Shown: positions 1 through 9,574 of the stretch, piece after piece
How positions within the stretch are numbered: the stretch's first letter is position 1
Layout: the number at the start of each line of letters is the position of its first letter
Source of the DNA: Bacteroides caecimuris
Lineage (GTDB): Bacteria; Bacteroidota; Bacteroidia; Bacteroidales; Bacteroidaceae
Assembly: GCF_001688725.2 (NCBI RefSeq)
Contig: NZ_CP015401.2
Location: 3,534,001 to 3,598,000 of the forward strand
DNA: 64,000 nt
Direction: 5' to 3'
Translations under genes and position numbers: made by a program
The notes under the pieces: generated by a model
What the model was told of the DNA's origin: nothing
Seen by the model: the letters and a program-made list of their open reading frames with translations, nothing else
The model's database searches: none

Positions 1-185
1 TGCAAAAGACGAAAGAGTACGTAGACCAACGCCCTGGACGTCCCAAACTGATTACAATCAACTCTTGGAACGAATGGGTGGAAGGCAGCTATCTCCTGCC
101 CGATATGAAGAACGGTTTCGGTTACTTGAACGCCGTAAAACAAGTGATGAACGGTGAATATGAGAATTTTGGAAATAAAAACTAA
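1..185 (+). CDS. 3' end of GH99-like (WbsX-type) domain protein, partial
   Basis: The open frame enters from the left edge and ends at TAA 183-185; only about 60 residues are visible. It contains an NSWNEW.EG.YL.PD motif followed by G.GYL.A, typical of the C-terminal end of GH99-like/WbsX-type barrel proteins, which are common in Bacteroides glycan loci. The N-terminus and catalytic centre are outside the window, so enzyme activity cannot be judged. The next gene starts 13 bases after the stop on the same strand, so this is probably part of the same operon as the GH97 and esterase genes. Confidence 0.6.
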   Translation, partial: QKTKEYVDQRPGRPKLITINSWNEWVEGSYLLPDMKNGFGYLNAVKQVMNGEYENFGNKN

Positions 186-198
186 TCAGTACTATATT

Positions 199-2259
199 AT
201 GATGAAACGAAAATTTGGAATGTTAGGACTCCTGTTTCTGTCGCTAACTTTCGGTGCATGCCAAGATAGCAATGAGAATGAAATAATTGAGCCGGAACCA
301 CAGCCACCTGTAGCTATGGGTAAGGACACGACATTAGAGTCACCCGATGGAGGGCTAAAAGTGGAAATTTCGACTGAAGGAAATATCACGTATACCGTCT
401 CACACAATGGTGTAACAGTGGTAAACGCATCCCCCGTCTCCATGACACTGGACGACGGACAAACCTGGGGAAAAGGTTCTACTTTCATCGGTTCTACCAA
501 AGAATCGGTCAACACAACCATTGATTCGCCGTTTTATATCCGAAAATCGGTGAATGATATCTACAATGAACTGACATTGCACTTCTCCGAAGAGTTCCGC
601 ATCGTGTTCAGAGCTTACAACGAAGGAATGGCTTACCACTTCGAATCAGAGCGGAAAAAGAATTTCAAGGTCCTATCGGAAGAAGTGGATTTCAGTTTCC
701 CCTCCAGCTTCACTATGACAGCCGCTCTTAGTCCGGGAGCTACAGATACATGGCAGAGAAACGCAAACAACAGCTATGAGAATTTCTATCAGTATGATAT
801 CAAGGAAATCTCCGGCGGATGCCAGTTAGCTATGTTGCCGTTGATGGTGAAATGCGAAGGGAAAATCTTGTGTATCGCTGAAGCGAATGTTAAAAACTAC
901 CCAAGTATGTTCATTCGCAAAATGCCGGGCAATCACTTGGCAGGTTATCAACAGGAACGTGTCAGAAGTGCCTATCGTGACGGTTCATACAAATGGCCTT
1001 CCGAATGGTATAAATATATTGCCAGTTGCGAAGGTTCCATGACATTCCCCTGGCGCATCCTCATGGTGATGGACAAGGAGTCGCAGTTGCTGGACAACGA
1101 CATGATATACAAATTGGCACCAGCACGCAGCAAATTGTTCGACACGTCGTGGATTAAACCCGGCATGAGCACATGGGACTGGATGACAGCCTATTCTCTT
1201 GATGGAGTAGGTACCCCGGGTATCCATTTAGAAAATTACATATACCACATCAACTTTGCCAAAGAAATGGGTATCCCTTACATCACTATCGATGCAGGAA
1301 GTATCAATATGTGGGGAACCGATTTTTCTTATGATTCTTGCTTAAAAGATGTCATCGAACAAGCTAGAAAGAGTAACATAGGTGTATGGGTGTGGATGGA
1401 AGCGGCTTTCTTCTCCGATGTATTGGAGAAGGCAGATAACAGCACGTTTGAATACATATTCAGAAGGCTGAGCAATGACGGTATCAAAGGTATAAAAATA
1501 GACTTCTTTGAACGTAGCGACCAAGAATATATTGACCTGCAATGGAAAATAGCGGAAATGGCAGCTAAATACAAACTCCTGCTCAACCTGCACAGTTCTC
1601 CTGTTCCCCACGGACTGCACCGTGCCTATCCGAACATACTTGCATACGAAGCAGTAAAAGGACAGGAACATCTGAAATATGAGGGCGGCAGAAATGGCGA
1701 CTGGATAACTTATGACGTCACTTTCCCCTTCCTGCGCGGTATGGCAGGCCCCACCGACTACACTGCGGGGCTGATGCGTAACGCTTCTCATAGCAAGTGG
1801 ACAGTAAACCACGACCGTCCAATAAGCAAAGGTACCCGATGCCGACAAATAGCAGACTACATCGTATTCTTCTCCGGATTGGGTACGCTGGCGGATAACA
1901 TCACAACGTACGAGAAAGAGAAAGAATGTGCCCGATTCTTAGCTTCCATCCCCACCGTATGGGATGAGACAAAGGTACTGACCAGCAAATTAGGAGAGTA
2001 TATATCCATTGCACGACAAAACGGTAAAGACTGGTTTGTAGGTGCACTGAATAATCGGACAGATTCGCGCAGTCTGACACTTGACCTTTCTTTCCTTGAT
2101 TCAGGCACATACGAAGCTGAAATATTCAAAGACGGCGATAACGCCAACACGGATGCTACAAGCTACAAACGAGAGCTCATCACTATCTCCGACAGCCGTC
2201 AGTTATCAATAGAGATGAAGAATGGCGGCGGATTTGCAGCCCGTATCTACAAGAAATAA
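199..2259 (+). CDS. GH97 family glycoside hydrolase (probable retaining alpha-galactosidase type)
   Basis: Lipoprotein signal MMKRK...LSLTFGAC, so probably anchored in the outer membrane or facing the periplasm. I start at ATG 199 (ATG 202 is equally possible); an upstream in-frame ATG at 154 would put 15 charged residues before the signal peptide and overlap the previous gene. The N-terminal beta-sandwich is followed by a TIM barrel. The GIKIDFF motif puts an Asp (about residue 435) where the retaining GH97 enzymes carry their nucleophile. Inverting SusB-type members instead use a pair of Glu bases. Retaining GH97 enzymes described so far act on alpha-galactosides or beta-L-arabinopyranosides, so the exact substrate is inference. 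It lies 33 bp before the esterase gene in a co-directional enzyme cluster. Confidence 0.88.
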   Translation: MMKRKFGMLGLLFLSLTFGACQDSNENEIIEPEPQPPVAMGKDTTLESPDGGLKVEISTEGNITYTVSHNGVTVVNASPVSMTLDDGQTWGKGSTFIGSTKESVNTTIDSPFYIRKSVNDIYNELTLHFSEEFRIVFRAYNEGMAYHFESERKKNFKVLSEEVDFSFPSSFTMTAALSPGATDTWQRNANNSYENFYQYDIKEISGGCQLAMLPLMVKCEGKILCIAEANVKNYPSMFIRKMPGNHLAGYQQERVRSAYRDGSYKWPSEWYKYIASCEGSMTFPWRILMVMDKESQLLDNDMIYKLAPARSKLFDTSWIKPGMSTWDWMTAYSLDGVGTPGIHLENYIYHINFAKEMGIPYITIDAGSINMWGTDFSYDSCLKDVIEQARKSNIGVWVWMEAAFFSDVLEKADNSTFEYIFRRLSNDGIKGIKIDFFERSDQEYIDLQWKIAEMAAKYKLLLNLHSSPVPHGLHRAYPNILAYEAVKGQEHLKYEGGRNGDWITYDVTFPFLRGMAGPTDYTAGLMRNASHSKWTVNHDRPISKGTRCRQIADYIVFFSGLGTLADNITTYEKEKECARFLASIPTVWDETKVLTSKLGEYISIARQNGKDWFVGALNNRTDSRSLTLDLSFLDSGTYEAEIFKDGDNANTDATSYKRELITISDSRQLSIEMKNGGGFAARIYKK

Positions 2260-2292
2260 GTTGAACTTTAAATAACAAATTAAATAAGGTAT

Positions 2293-3816
2293 ATGAAGAG
2301 ATTTATTTTTCTGTTTTTTATATTGTGCGGTTTATTAACTGAAAGTTGCAGTAAAAACGATTCGCTGATAAACGAACCACCAAAGGAGACTCCAGGCACA
2401 GACAATAAAGACGATGACGATGACAAAGAGGATACCTCCAATGGATTAAAAGTATTATGCTTGGGAAATTCCATCACACGCCATGAATACGCCCCAAGTA
2501 TCGAATGGTTCTCTGCCTGGGGAATGGCAGCTTCGAAAGAAGAGAACGACTATTGCCATCAACTGGAGAGAATGTTGTGCCAACAGCGTCCCGGCTCAAA
2601 AGTGACTCCACTAAACATAGCCGATTGGGAGCGCAATCTGTCCATGAACCTGAATACATTGCTGGACCAGCATTGTAAAGACAAAGATGTCATAGTCATT
2701 CGTTTGGGAGAAAATGTAGAAGATAAGACGGCTTTTAAAACGGCAATAGGCCGGTTGGTGAGTTATTGCAAAAAACAAGCGAAGCATGTGTTTATTACCG
2801 GCTGTTTCTGGAAGGACGACGAGAAAGAGGCGGCTATCAAACAAGCGGCAACAGCTTATGGAATTCCTTATGTAGACCTTAGAGGAATCGACCAAGTGGG
2901 TGTCACTCGCCCTTCTACGGGAGATATTCTGTATGATTTAGACGGAAAACCTTATACGATAACGAAAGATTTCATTATAGCCCATCCCAATGATAAAGGC
3001 ATGAAAAGAATAGCGGAGGAAATTATGAAAGCGTTCTTACTTCATATCAAAGACGACGACACAGCACCCAGCTATGCCGCACGTTCGTTCACATTAGATA
3101 ATCCTCAAACTTTCGTTTTTCTACCTGCCTCCCACACTTCTATGGGACGAGCCGTTGTGGTATGCCCCGGTGGTGGATACGGGTATTGCGAACCGGAAGA
3201 CAATTATGAAGGGAATGGCTGGGCTTCATTCTTCAACGAACGGGGAATTGCCTTAATTGTGGTAAAATATACACTTCCCGCAGGTAACTGCCAATTGCCA
3301 ATCGCTGACGCAGAAACAACCATCAAACGTGTTCGCGAACATGCGAAGGAATGGTATGTCAACAAAGATGATGTGGGAATTATGGGATTCTCCGCAGGGG
3401 GACACTTAGCTTCAACTATTGCCACTCACTCCACAGGAGATGCACATCCCAACTTCCAGATCCTGTTCTATCCGGTTATTACAATGGGAGCCCAAGGACA
3501 TGCATGGTCACGTGAAAACTTCTTGGGTAAAAACCCTTCAACGGCACAAATGGAACTTTATTCTAACGAAAAACAGGTAAAAACAGATACGCCACGTGCT
3601 TTCATTACATTCACCGAAGATGACACGGAAGTTCCTCCCACTGTAAACGGCAAAGCCTACTATCAGGCATTGATAAATAAAGGGATACCTACAAAATTAG
3701 TCAGCTGGCAAAGCAGCAACGGATGGGGCGCCGGACATGGATGGGGAAATCTAGGCTCTTTTGTACATCATGAGGAATTAATGTCTCAACTTTCAGACTG
3801 GTTGAAGTCATTTTAA
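2293..3816 (+). CDS. Two-domain carbohydrate esterase: SGNH hydrolase + alpha/beta hydrolase (BD-FAE type)
   Basis: Lipoprotein (TESC lipobox, then an acidic Asp/Lys linker to about residue 50). Domain 1 (about 55-250) is SGNH-like: GNSIT with Ser60, a GEN block, and His231 in IIAHPND. Domain 2 (about 270-505) is an alpha/beta hydrolase of the acetyl-xylan-esterase/BD-FAE kind: PGGGYG oxyanion segment and nucleophile elbow GFSAGGH with Ser367. Two esterase folds on one chain suggest removal of acyl groups from a decorated glycan; the ester type is not readable. Domain 1 is nearly a duplicate of the C-terminal domain of the GH36 protein encoded at 9575-12421. The Asp usually three residues before the catalytic His in SGNH enzymes is an Ile here. 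Confidence 0.85.
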   Translation: MKRFIFLFFILCGLLTESCSKNDSLINEPPKETPGTDNKDDDDDKEDTSNGLKVLCLGNSITRHEYAPSIEWFSAWGMAASKEENDYCHQLERMLCQQRPGSKVTPLNIADWERNLSMNLNTLLDQHCKDKDVIVIRLGENVEDKTAFKTAIGRLVSYCKKQAKHVFITGCFWKDDEKEAAIKQAATAYGIPYVDLRGIDQVGVTRPSTGDILYDLDGKPYTITKDFIIAHPNDKGMKRIAEEIMKAFLLHIKDDDTAPSYAARSFTLDNPQTFVFLPASHTSMGRAVVVCPGGGYGYCEPEDNYEGNGWASFFNERGIALIVVKYTLPAGNCQLPIADAETTIKRVREHAKEWYVNKDDVGIMGFSAGGHLASTIATHSTGDAHPNFQILFYPVITMGAQGHAWSRENFLGKNPSTAQMELYSNEKQVKTDTPRAFITFTEDDTEVPPTVNGKAYYQALINKGIPTKLVSWQSSNGWGAGHGWGNLGSFVHHEELMSQLSDWLKSF

Positions 3817-3832
3817 AAAGTAAAAATAATAT

Positions 3833-6133
3833 ATGAAAAGGAACAATTTATATTTGTCTGTCTTATTGTCCGGCTGCGTGCTATGCAGTTGCAACGGACA
3901 GCGATGGACGGAATCCGTAGCAGACGGATATCATCTGATAACGCAAAAAGACGGCGCCACATTGGGATACAGTCCAACGTCAGGAATCACTATTATCCAA
4001 CAGGACGGCTACGCATTCAAAGACTTGAACCGCAACGGCCGACTAGACGTGTATGAAGACTGGCGACAACCGATAGATGCACGTGTGGCGGACTTGACCG
4101 CCCAACTCAGCATGGAAGACATCGCAGGGCTTATGCTGTACAGCAGTCATCAGACCATCCCCGTGAACAGAAACGTCTATAACGGCAAAACACATACCGA
4201 AAGCGGTATGCCTGCCTGGGAACTGACCGACGAACAAAAGACGTTTCTCGAGAAGGACGGAGTACGCCACGTGCTTATCACCTCTGTGGAAAGCCCGGAA
4301 ACGGCTGCCCGTTGGAACAATGCGGCACAAGGTTATGTGGAAGGTCTAGGATTCGGCATTCCGTGCAATAACTCTTCCGACCCCCGCCACTCATCGCGGA
4401 CAGATGCGGAATTCAACGCCGGCGGAGGTGGCAAAATCTCCATGTGGCCGGGCAGTTTGGGCATGTGCGCCACTTTCTCGCCCGAAATCATGAAACGTTT
4501 TGCGGAAATAGGCTCCATCGAATACAGGGCACTGGGGTTCGCCACTTCCCTTTTTCCGATGGTGGACGTAGGAACCGACCCGCGATGGATGCGCTTTTGC
4601 TATACAATGGGAGAAGGTACCAAACTTGCTACCGATATGGCACGTGCCTATTGCGACGGTTTCCAGACATCGGAAGGTGATGCGGAAATCTGTGACGGAT
4701 GGGGCTGGCACAGTGTAAACACAATGGTGAAACACTGGCCGGGCACCGGAGCATGCAACGAAGGCGGACGCGACGGTCATCAGGGGTATGGAAAATACGC
4801 TGTTTTCCCCAACGGCAATTTCGAACTGCATACGTTGCCTTTCACGGAAGGCGCTTTTAAGCTGGAAGGCAAAACCAAGGTATCGGCTGCCCTGATGCCC
4901 GACTACTCCGCTTGCGTAGGTTTCGAACCGGACGGTGTAGGCAGTGGATTCAGCCGAAAGTTTATTCAGGATATGCTGCGCGAACAACAAAACTATGACG
5001 GAGTGATTTGCTCCGACTGGGGAATCACGCATGACGAAGTAGGAGTATACGCCTGCAAAGGAAAACCATGGGGCATGGAAACCAAAAGCGTGGCAGAACG
5101 CCATTACAAAGTTCTGATGGCAGGAGTCGACCAATTCGGTGGAAATAACGACCGGGGACCTGTGCTCGATGCTTACCATATAGGAGTGGAAAAACAGGGG
5201 GAAGAATGGATGCAGCAACGTATGCGGACTTCCGCCCGCCGTTTATTGACCAATATCTTCCGTACCGGTTTGTTCGAGAACCCTTATCTCGATCCGGCAC
5301 ACACAAGCGAAGTGGTAGGCTGTCCCGAATTCATGCAGGAAGGATACGACGCCCAGTTGAAAAGCGTTGTCATGCTAAAGAACCATGCAAGCGTACTGCC
5401 GTTGGAAGGAAAGAAGAAAGTGTATATCCCTGAGCGTTATGTCCCCTCCTACATTGACTTCTGGGGTGGACGTATTGAGGAACAGCACATCACTCCGCTG
5501 AGCAAGGAACTGGTGGAAAGATACTTCGAGCTGGTTTCCACTCCGCAAGAAGCTGACGCAGCTATCGTATTCATCGAATCCCCCAACAGTGGTTACGGTT
5601 TCGACGAAGAAGCTGCACGCACAGGAAAAGATACGGGTTATCGCCCTATCAGCCTGCAATACAGCGACTATACCGCCACTCATGCCCGTGCACAGAGTCT
5701 GTCCGGTGGCGACCCGTACGAGGACTTCACCAACCGCAGCTATCGAGGCAAAAGCGTGAAGACAGTCAACAAGAGCGACATGGACCTGGTCATCCAAACA
5801 AAGAAGAGCATGGGAGAAAAGCCGGTGATTGTAGCCATCAATGTACTGAATCCTCCTGTGTTGAGTGAGATAGAGCCTTACGCCGATGCATTGTTTCTGT
5901 TGTTCGACGTACAGCGTCAGACGGTTCTCGACCTGATGGCAGGAAAAGCGGAACCTTCCGCCCTGCTACCTTTCCAAATGCCGGCAGACATGCGCACAGT
6001 AGAGGAGCAGGCAGAGGATACTCCACATGATATGCGTTGTTATCACGATGCCGACGGTCATGTGTACGATTATACGTACGGACTGAACTGGAAGGGTGTG
6101 ATAGACGACGAACGGGTGAAGAAATACAAGTAA
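3833..6133 (+). CDS. GH3 family glycoside hydrolase
   Basis: Lipoprotein signal (VLCSC). A calcium-loop-like DLNRNGRLDVYEDW stretch (about residues 64-77) is typical of Bacteroides GH3 enzymes. The barrel carries VKHWPG (Lys-His substrate-binding motif) and CSDWG with predicted nucleophile Asp395. A C-terminal alpha/beta sandwich follows (about 500-750). Family members remove beta-linked glucose, xylose or N-acetylglucosamine from non-reducing ends; which sugar is unknown. It follows the esterase gene by 16 bp and ends the first enzyme run, with a strong terminator 23 bp past the stop. Confidence 0.9.
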   Translation: MKRNNLYLSVLLSGCVLCSCNGQRWTESVADGYHLITQKDGATLGYSPTSGITIIQQDGYAFKDLNRNGRLDVYEDWRQPIDARVADLTAQLSMEDIAGLMLYSSHQTIPVNRNVYNGKTHTESGMPAWELTDEQKTFLEKDGVRHVLITSVESPETAARWNNAAQGYVEGLGFGIPCNNSSDPRHSSRTDAEFNAGGGGKISMWPGSLGMCATFSPEIMKRFAEIGSIEYRALGFATSLFPMVDVGTDPRWMRFCYTMGEGTKLATDMARAYCDGFQTSEGDAEICDGWGWHSVNTMVKHWPGTGACNEGGRDGHQGYGKYAVFPNGNFELHTLPFTEGAFKLEGKTKVSAALMPDYSACVGFEPDGVGSGFSRKFIQDMLREQQNYDGVICSDWGITHDEVGVYACKGKPWGMETKSVAERHYKVLMAGVDQFGGNNDRGPVLDAYHIGVEKQGEEWMQQRMRTSARRLLTNIFRTGLFENPYLDPAHTSEVVGCPEFMQEGYDAQLKSVVMLKNHASVLPLEGKKKVYIPERYVPSYIDFWGGRIEEQHITPLSKELVERYFELVSTPQEADAAIVFIESPNSGYGFDEEAARTGKDTGYRPISLQYSDYTATHARAQSLSGGDPYEDFTNRSYRGKSVKTVNKSDMDLVIQTKKSMGEKPVIVAINVLNPPVLSEIEPYADALFLLFDVQRQTVLDLMAGKAEPSALLPFQMPADMRTVEEQAEDTPHDMRCYHDADGHVYDYTYGLNWKGVIDDERVKKYK

Positions 6134-6156
6134 TACCTCCTTTTTCAGTTTTCAAT

Positions 6157-6216
6157 AAAAGTTCTGCACGTATGTCGGCTGATTCACTCGCTGGACACGT
6201 GCAGAACTTCTTTTTT
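6157..6216 (+). terminator. Rho-independent terminator after GH3 gene
   Basis: An 11-bp perfect stem (GTTCTGCACGT, 6161-6171, with ACGTGCAGAAC, 6197-6207) is extended by flanking A/T pairs and followed by a T-rich tail at 6208-6216. The 25-nt loop is long. It closes the plus-strand enzyme operon before the convergent GH43 gene. Confidence 0.8.
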
Positions 6217-6251
6217 ATTCTAAAAGTAATGGTTCCGCATGCCACGGTTGC

Positions 6252-6343
6252 TATCCATTGCTTGGTACGACTGTTCTCATTGCTTGGCACAACTGTTTCC
6301 ATTGCTTGACACAGTCGTTTCCTATTAAGTGGCACAATGATTG
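6252..6343. repeat. Degenerate 22-nt tandem repeat, about four copies
   Basis: Units at 6252-6273, 6274-6295, 6296-6317 and a longer, more diverged unit 6318-6343 share the pattern TTTCCATTGCTTGGCACAACTG. It sits in the convergent spacer between the GH3 and GH43 genes and encodes nothing recognisable. Such short arrays may arise by slippage or may carry RNA structure. Confidence 0.65.
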
Positions 6344-6374
6344 TTCCTATAGAAGACAATGGGGTATATGTACA

Positions 6375-7475
6375 TTAAAGTCCGGAAGGCTTACGAAACA
6401 CTTCTCCTTCTTTTGCCGGTTTGCCCAGCAAAGGCAGACCTTCTTCATCCCAACCGATGGGTTGCATCCGTAAAGAACGGCTATCCACCATAAGCATATC
6501 ATGAAGTGAATTACGCACCAAATAAAGCATATACCACTCTTTATAATCCGGCGAAGGGACAAAACATATATTGCCGGGAGCGTATGCGTTATTTTCGGGC
6601 GATTGCCTGAAAACCGGTTCAGACAATTTAGTCCATGAGGCCGGAGAAAGTGGGTCGCTGTCGGCACTGGTAACTAATAATCCTATGCAGTGATAGGGAG
6701 TCCAGTTGGCACTAGCGGAATAATAAACAAGAAGTTTGTCTTTATCGCGGGAATGAAAAAGAAAAGGCATCTCGTTGACGTAGACCGGATAGGCAGCTTT
6801 ATTCCCATCAGTTCCCACCCATTGACATTCCCATTCATACTTGGGTTCAGATATCAGGACACGTTCGGACGCCAACGTCCACGGGTCGGACATTTCGGCA
6901 ATATACAAGCATTGCATTTCCTCAAAGATACGCTTGTTTTTCCAGCCGCTCCAAAGCAAATACAGTTTGCCTTTATGTACAAACGGATGCCCGTAAATAG
7001 CAAGATTATTGTGAGGATCGGTAGAAATTTTGCCTTTCAATACAAATTCTCCTTCCAACGGGTCGGGGGAAGCATTTTCCAGTACATGCAACTGGCGGTT
7101 GTCCGAATCGCCGTCGTCCATGCTAAAATACACATACCATTTTCCATTGATATAATGTATCTGTGGGTCCCAGATATGAGAATAAGACTGACTGTCATTC
7201 ACCGGCCATATCGTTTTGGTAGGTTCATGCGTTATTTCAGTAATGTCTTTCAATGCCCACAAACAGATTTTATCATCCACTCCGCGAATGTAATAATACA
7301 TACCGTTGTGAAACAGGGCACCAAAAGCCGGACCGCCAATCGACAAAAGCGGATTCGTATAACAGGAAGCAGAATCTATGGTTCCCGATGCGTGAAATGT
7401 CGTTGCTTTATACTGGCAGGAGAAGTTACTGAACAAACAAGCCAATATCCCCACAATATGTATAAGACGTATCAT
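6375..7475 (-). CDS. GH43-like five-bladed beta-propeller glycosidase, possible loss of catalytic base
   Basis: Secreted, with a possible lipoprotein signal (Cys20). The five-bladed propeller has the typical IWDPQIHYINGKWYVYFS segment (Asp103, expected pKa modulator) and a NEMPF segment with Glu235 as likely general acid. The first blade, where GH43 enzymes usually show DP before a G.YY stretch, reads GGPAF...NGMYYY, so the usual base Asp appears to be Gly48. Some GH43 subfamilies work without the canonical Asp, so this does not prove inactivity. Substrate could be arabinofuranose or galactose. It is the only enzyme of region A on the minus strand and is divergent from the GH2 gene, sharing a 203-bp promoter region. 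Confidence 0.75.
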   Translation of the reverse strand: MIRLIHIVGILACLFSNFSCQYKATTFHASGTIDSASCYTNPLLSIGGPAFGALFHNGMYYYIRGVDDKICLWALKDITEITHEPTKTIWPVNDSQSYSHIWDPQIHYINGKWYVYFSMDDGDSDNRQLHVLENASPDPLEGEFVLKGKISTDPHNNLAIYGHPFVHKGKLYLLWSGWKNKRIFEEMQCLYIAEMSDPWTLASERVLISEPKYEWECQWVGTDGNKAAYPVYVNEMPFLFHSRDKDKLLVYYSASANWTPYHCIGLLVTSADSDPLSPASWTKLSEPVFRQSPENNAYAPGNICFVPSPDYKEWYMLYLVRNSLHDMLMVDSRSLRMQPIGWDEEGLPLLGKPAKEGEVFRKPSGL

Positions 7476-7566
7476 AAAAAATGAACTTTAAGGCTAAAAA
7501 CTGCGACAAAGGAAGTATAAAAAAAGCAAATATCCGCATTCTAACAGGATTTTATTCCTTGCAGGC

Positions 7567-7628
7567 AGAATTTTAGCCTTAATAGGCAAAATTTTAGCCT
7601 TTATTCATCCGGAGATTTAACACTTTTG
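7567..7628 (+). promoter_or_regulatory. Candidate HTCS operator pair and promoter upstream of GH2 gene
   Basis: Two AATTTTAGCC direct repeats, 7567-7578 (GGCAGAATTTTAGCC context) and 7588-7599, lie 21 bp apart, two helical turns, as expected for an AraC-type DNA-binding dimer. The second lies in TAGGCAAAATTTTA (7583-7596), exactly 42 bp before the TTTG (7625-7628) of a likely -7 box CACTTTTG. The same 14-mer at the same 42-bp offset precedes the GH20 gene. Binding by the HTCS encoded at 28378-32340 is inference. Confidence 0.5.
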
Positions 7629-7678
7629 CAAAGTGAACATGAAAAACAATTAAAAAAAACACATAAATATTGGTCTGT

Positions 7679-9544
7679 ATGAAAATAGTAATGAAAGGGA
7701 TGGCGAAGTATTCGTACATCTATGGGGTGTTAATCATGTTGGTGTGTTGCACCGACTCTTATGCCCAATGGAAACCTGCCGGTAACAGAATCGTTACAGA
7801 ATGGGCAGCACAAGTAGACGTAAGTAACATATTACCCGAATACCCGCGTCCTTTGATGGAACGTACGGAGTGGGTAAACCTGAACGGACTTTGGCAGTAT
7901 GCCATTCTTCCGTCGGGCAAAGCAATGCCGAAGACGTATGACGGTGAGATTCTGGTACCCTTCGCCGTAGAATCCGCACTTTCCGGTGTAGGAAAAGAAT
8001 TGGGAGAGAACAACGAGTTATGGTATCGGCGCACCTTTTCCGTGCCTTCCCGTTGGAAAGGGCAACGGGTATTGCTGAATTTCGGAGCGGTAGACTGGAA
8101 AACCACCGTATGGGTGAACGGAACCAAACTCGGTGAACACTGCGGCGGATTCACTCCTTTTGCATTCGACATCACACAAGCGCTGAAAAAAGGAGACAAT
8201 GAAGTAGTGGTGCGGGTATGGGACCCGACGGACAAAGGCAAACAGGCACGCGGCAAGCAGGTAAGCAACCCCGGACATATCTGGTATACACCGGTGAGCG
8301 GCATCTGGCAGACCGTATGGCTGGAACCTGTCCCCGAACGTGCCATAGAAAACATCCGGACGACTCCCGACATAGATGGTGGCAAACTGATGGTGGAAAC
8401 AACAGTGAACAACCCCAAAGCCAACGACCGGATAGAAGTGAAAGTGCTTGACGACAACAAAGTCATCGCCTCCGGCAGTGCACTGAACCATACTTCCGTA
8501 GAAATACCGATGCCGGCAGATTGCAAATTATGGTCTCCGGACTCCCCTTCGCTTTATGACTTGGAAATCTCATTCTATGCCGACGGCAAATTGCAGGACA
8601 AAGTGAAAAGCTACACCGCCATGCGGAAATTCTCCACACGAAGAGACGAGAAAGGGTACATGCGCCTGCAACTGAACAACAAAGACATCTTCCACTTCGG
8701 TCCGCTCGACCAGGGCTGGTGGCCCGACGGACTGTATACAGCACCGACGGACGAAGCCTTGTGCTACGACATCGAAAAGACCAAGGAACTCGGATTCAAC
8801 ATGATACGCAAGCACCTGAAAGTGGAACCGGCACGTTGGTATGCGCATTGCGACCGTCTGGGAATGATGGTATGGCAGGATATGCCCAACGGCGACAAGA
8901 ATCAGGATTGGCAATATAAGCAGTTCTACTATGGTCCGGAGATGGTACGCACTTCGGAATCGGAAGCCATCTACCGGAAAGAGTGGAAAGAGGTGATGGA
9001 TTGTCTCTATTCTTATCCCTGCATTGGCGTATGGACACCGTTCAACGAAGCGATGGGACAATTCAAATCCGTAGAAATAGCTGACTGGACCAAGAAATAT
9101 GACCCGACGCGCCCGGTGAATCCCGCCAGTGGCGGCAATTATTTCCCTTGCGGGGATATTCTCGACCTGCACAGTTATCCGGAACCCGTCATGTTCCTCT
9201 TCGATGCCGACCGGGTGAATGTAATCGGTGAGTTCGGCGGAATCGGCATGGCGCTGAAAGGACATCTGTGGAACGAAGACCGTAACTGGGGATACGGCGA
9301 CCTGAAAGGCAAAGAAGAAGCAACGGAAGAGTACCTGAAGTACGCCAACCGTCTCAAGGAACTGTCGGCATTGGGACTATGCGGTGCCGTATATACCCAA
9401 ACCACCGATGTGGAATCGGAAATCAACGGACTGATGACCTACGACCGCAAAGTAGTGAAAATGAATGCGGATGCATTACAGAAAGTCAACAGTGAAGTTT
9501 GCCGTTGCCTGGATAATCCGTCTCCTGCAAAAAGTTCCCATTAG
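7679..9544 (+). CDS. GH2 family glycoside hydrolase (beta-galactosidase type)
   Basis: Signal peptide ending near DSYAQ; no clear lipobox, so probably periplasmic. I use ATG 7679; ATG 7691 or 7700 would also keep the signal. Domains: sugar-binding jelly roll (about 45-220), immunoglobulin-like domain (about 225-320), then a TIM barrel with PFNEAM (acid/base Glu457) and IGEFGG (nucleophile Glu518). GH2 enzymes of this layout remove beta-galactose, beta-mannose, beta-glucuronate or alpha-arabinopyranose; the acceptor cannot be told from the sequence. The C-terminus is compact, without the extra domains of LacZ-length enzymes. The GH36 fusion follows by 30 bp. Confidence 0.87.
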   Translation: MKIVMKGMAKYSYIYGVLIMLVCCTDSYAQWKPAGNRIVTEWAAQVDVSNILPEYPRPLMERTEWVNLNGLWQYAILPSGKAMPKTYDGEILVPFAVESALSGVGKELGENNELWYRRTFSVPSRWKGQRVLLNFGAVDWKTTVWVNGTKLGEHCGGFTPFAFDITQALKKGDNEVVVRVWDPTDKGKQARGKQVSNPGHIWYTPVSGIWQTVWLEPVPERAIENIRTTPDIDGGKLMVETTVNNPKANDRIEVKVLDDNKVIASGSALNHTSVEIPMPADCKLWSPDSPSLYDLEISFYADGKLQDKVKSYTAMRKFSTRRDEKGYMRLQLNNKDIFHFGPLDQGWWPDGLYTAPTDEALCYDIEKTKELGFNMIRKHLKVEPARWYAHCDRLGMMVWQDMPNGDKNQDWQYKQFYYGPEMVRTSESEAIYRKEWKEVMDCLYSYPCIGVWTPFNEAMGQFKSVEIADWTKKYDPTRPVNPASGGNYFPCGDILDLHSYPEPVMFLFDADRVNVIGEFGGIGMALKGHLWNEDRNWGYGDLKGKEEATEEYLKYANRLKELSALGLCGAVYTQTTDVESEINGLMTYDRKVVKMNADALQKVNSEVCRCLDNPSPAKSSH

Positions 9545-9574
9545 TAAACATTAAAAAACACTTAATTTGCTATT

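Noticed and set aside
4391..5218. 275-codon minus-strand frame opposite the GH3 gene
   Set aside because: It is wholly antisense to a clear GH3 coding region and has no recognisable domain; long shadow frames are expected from codon bias.
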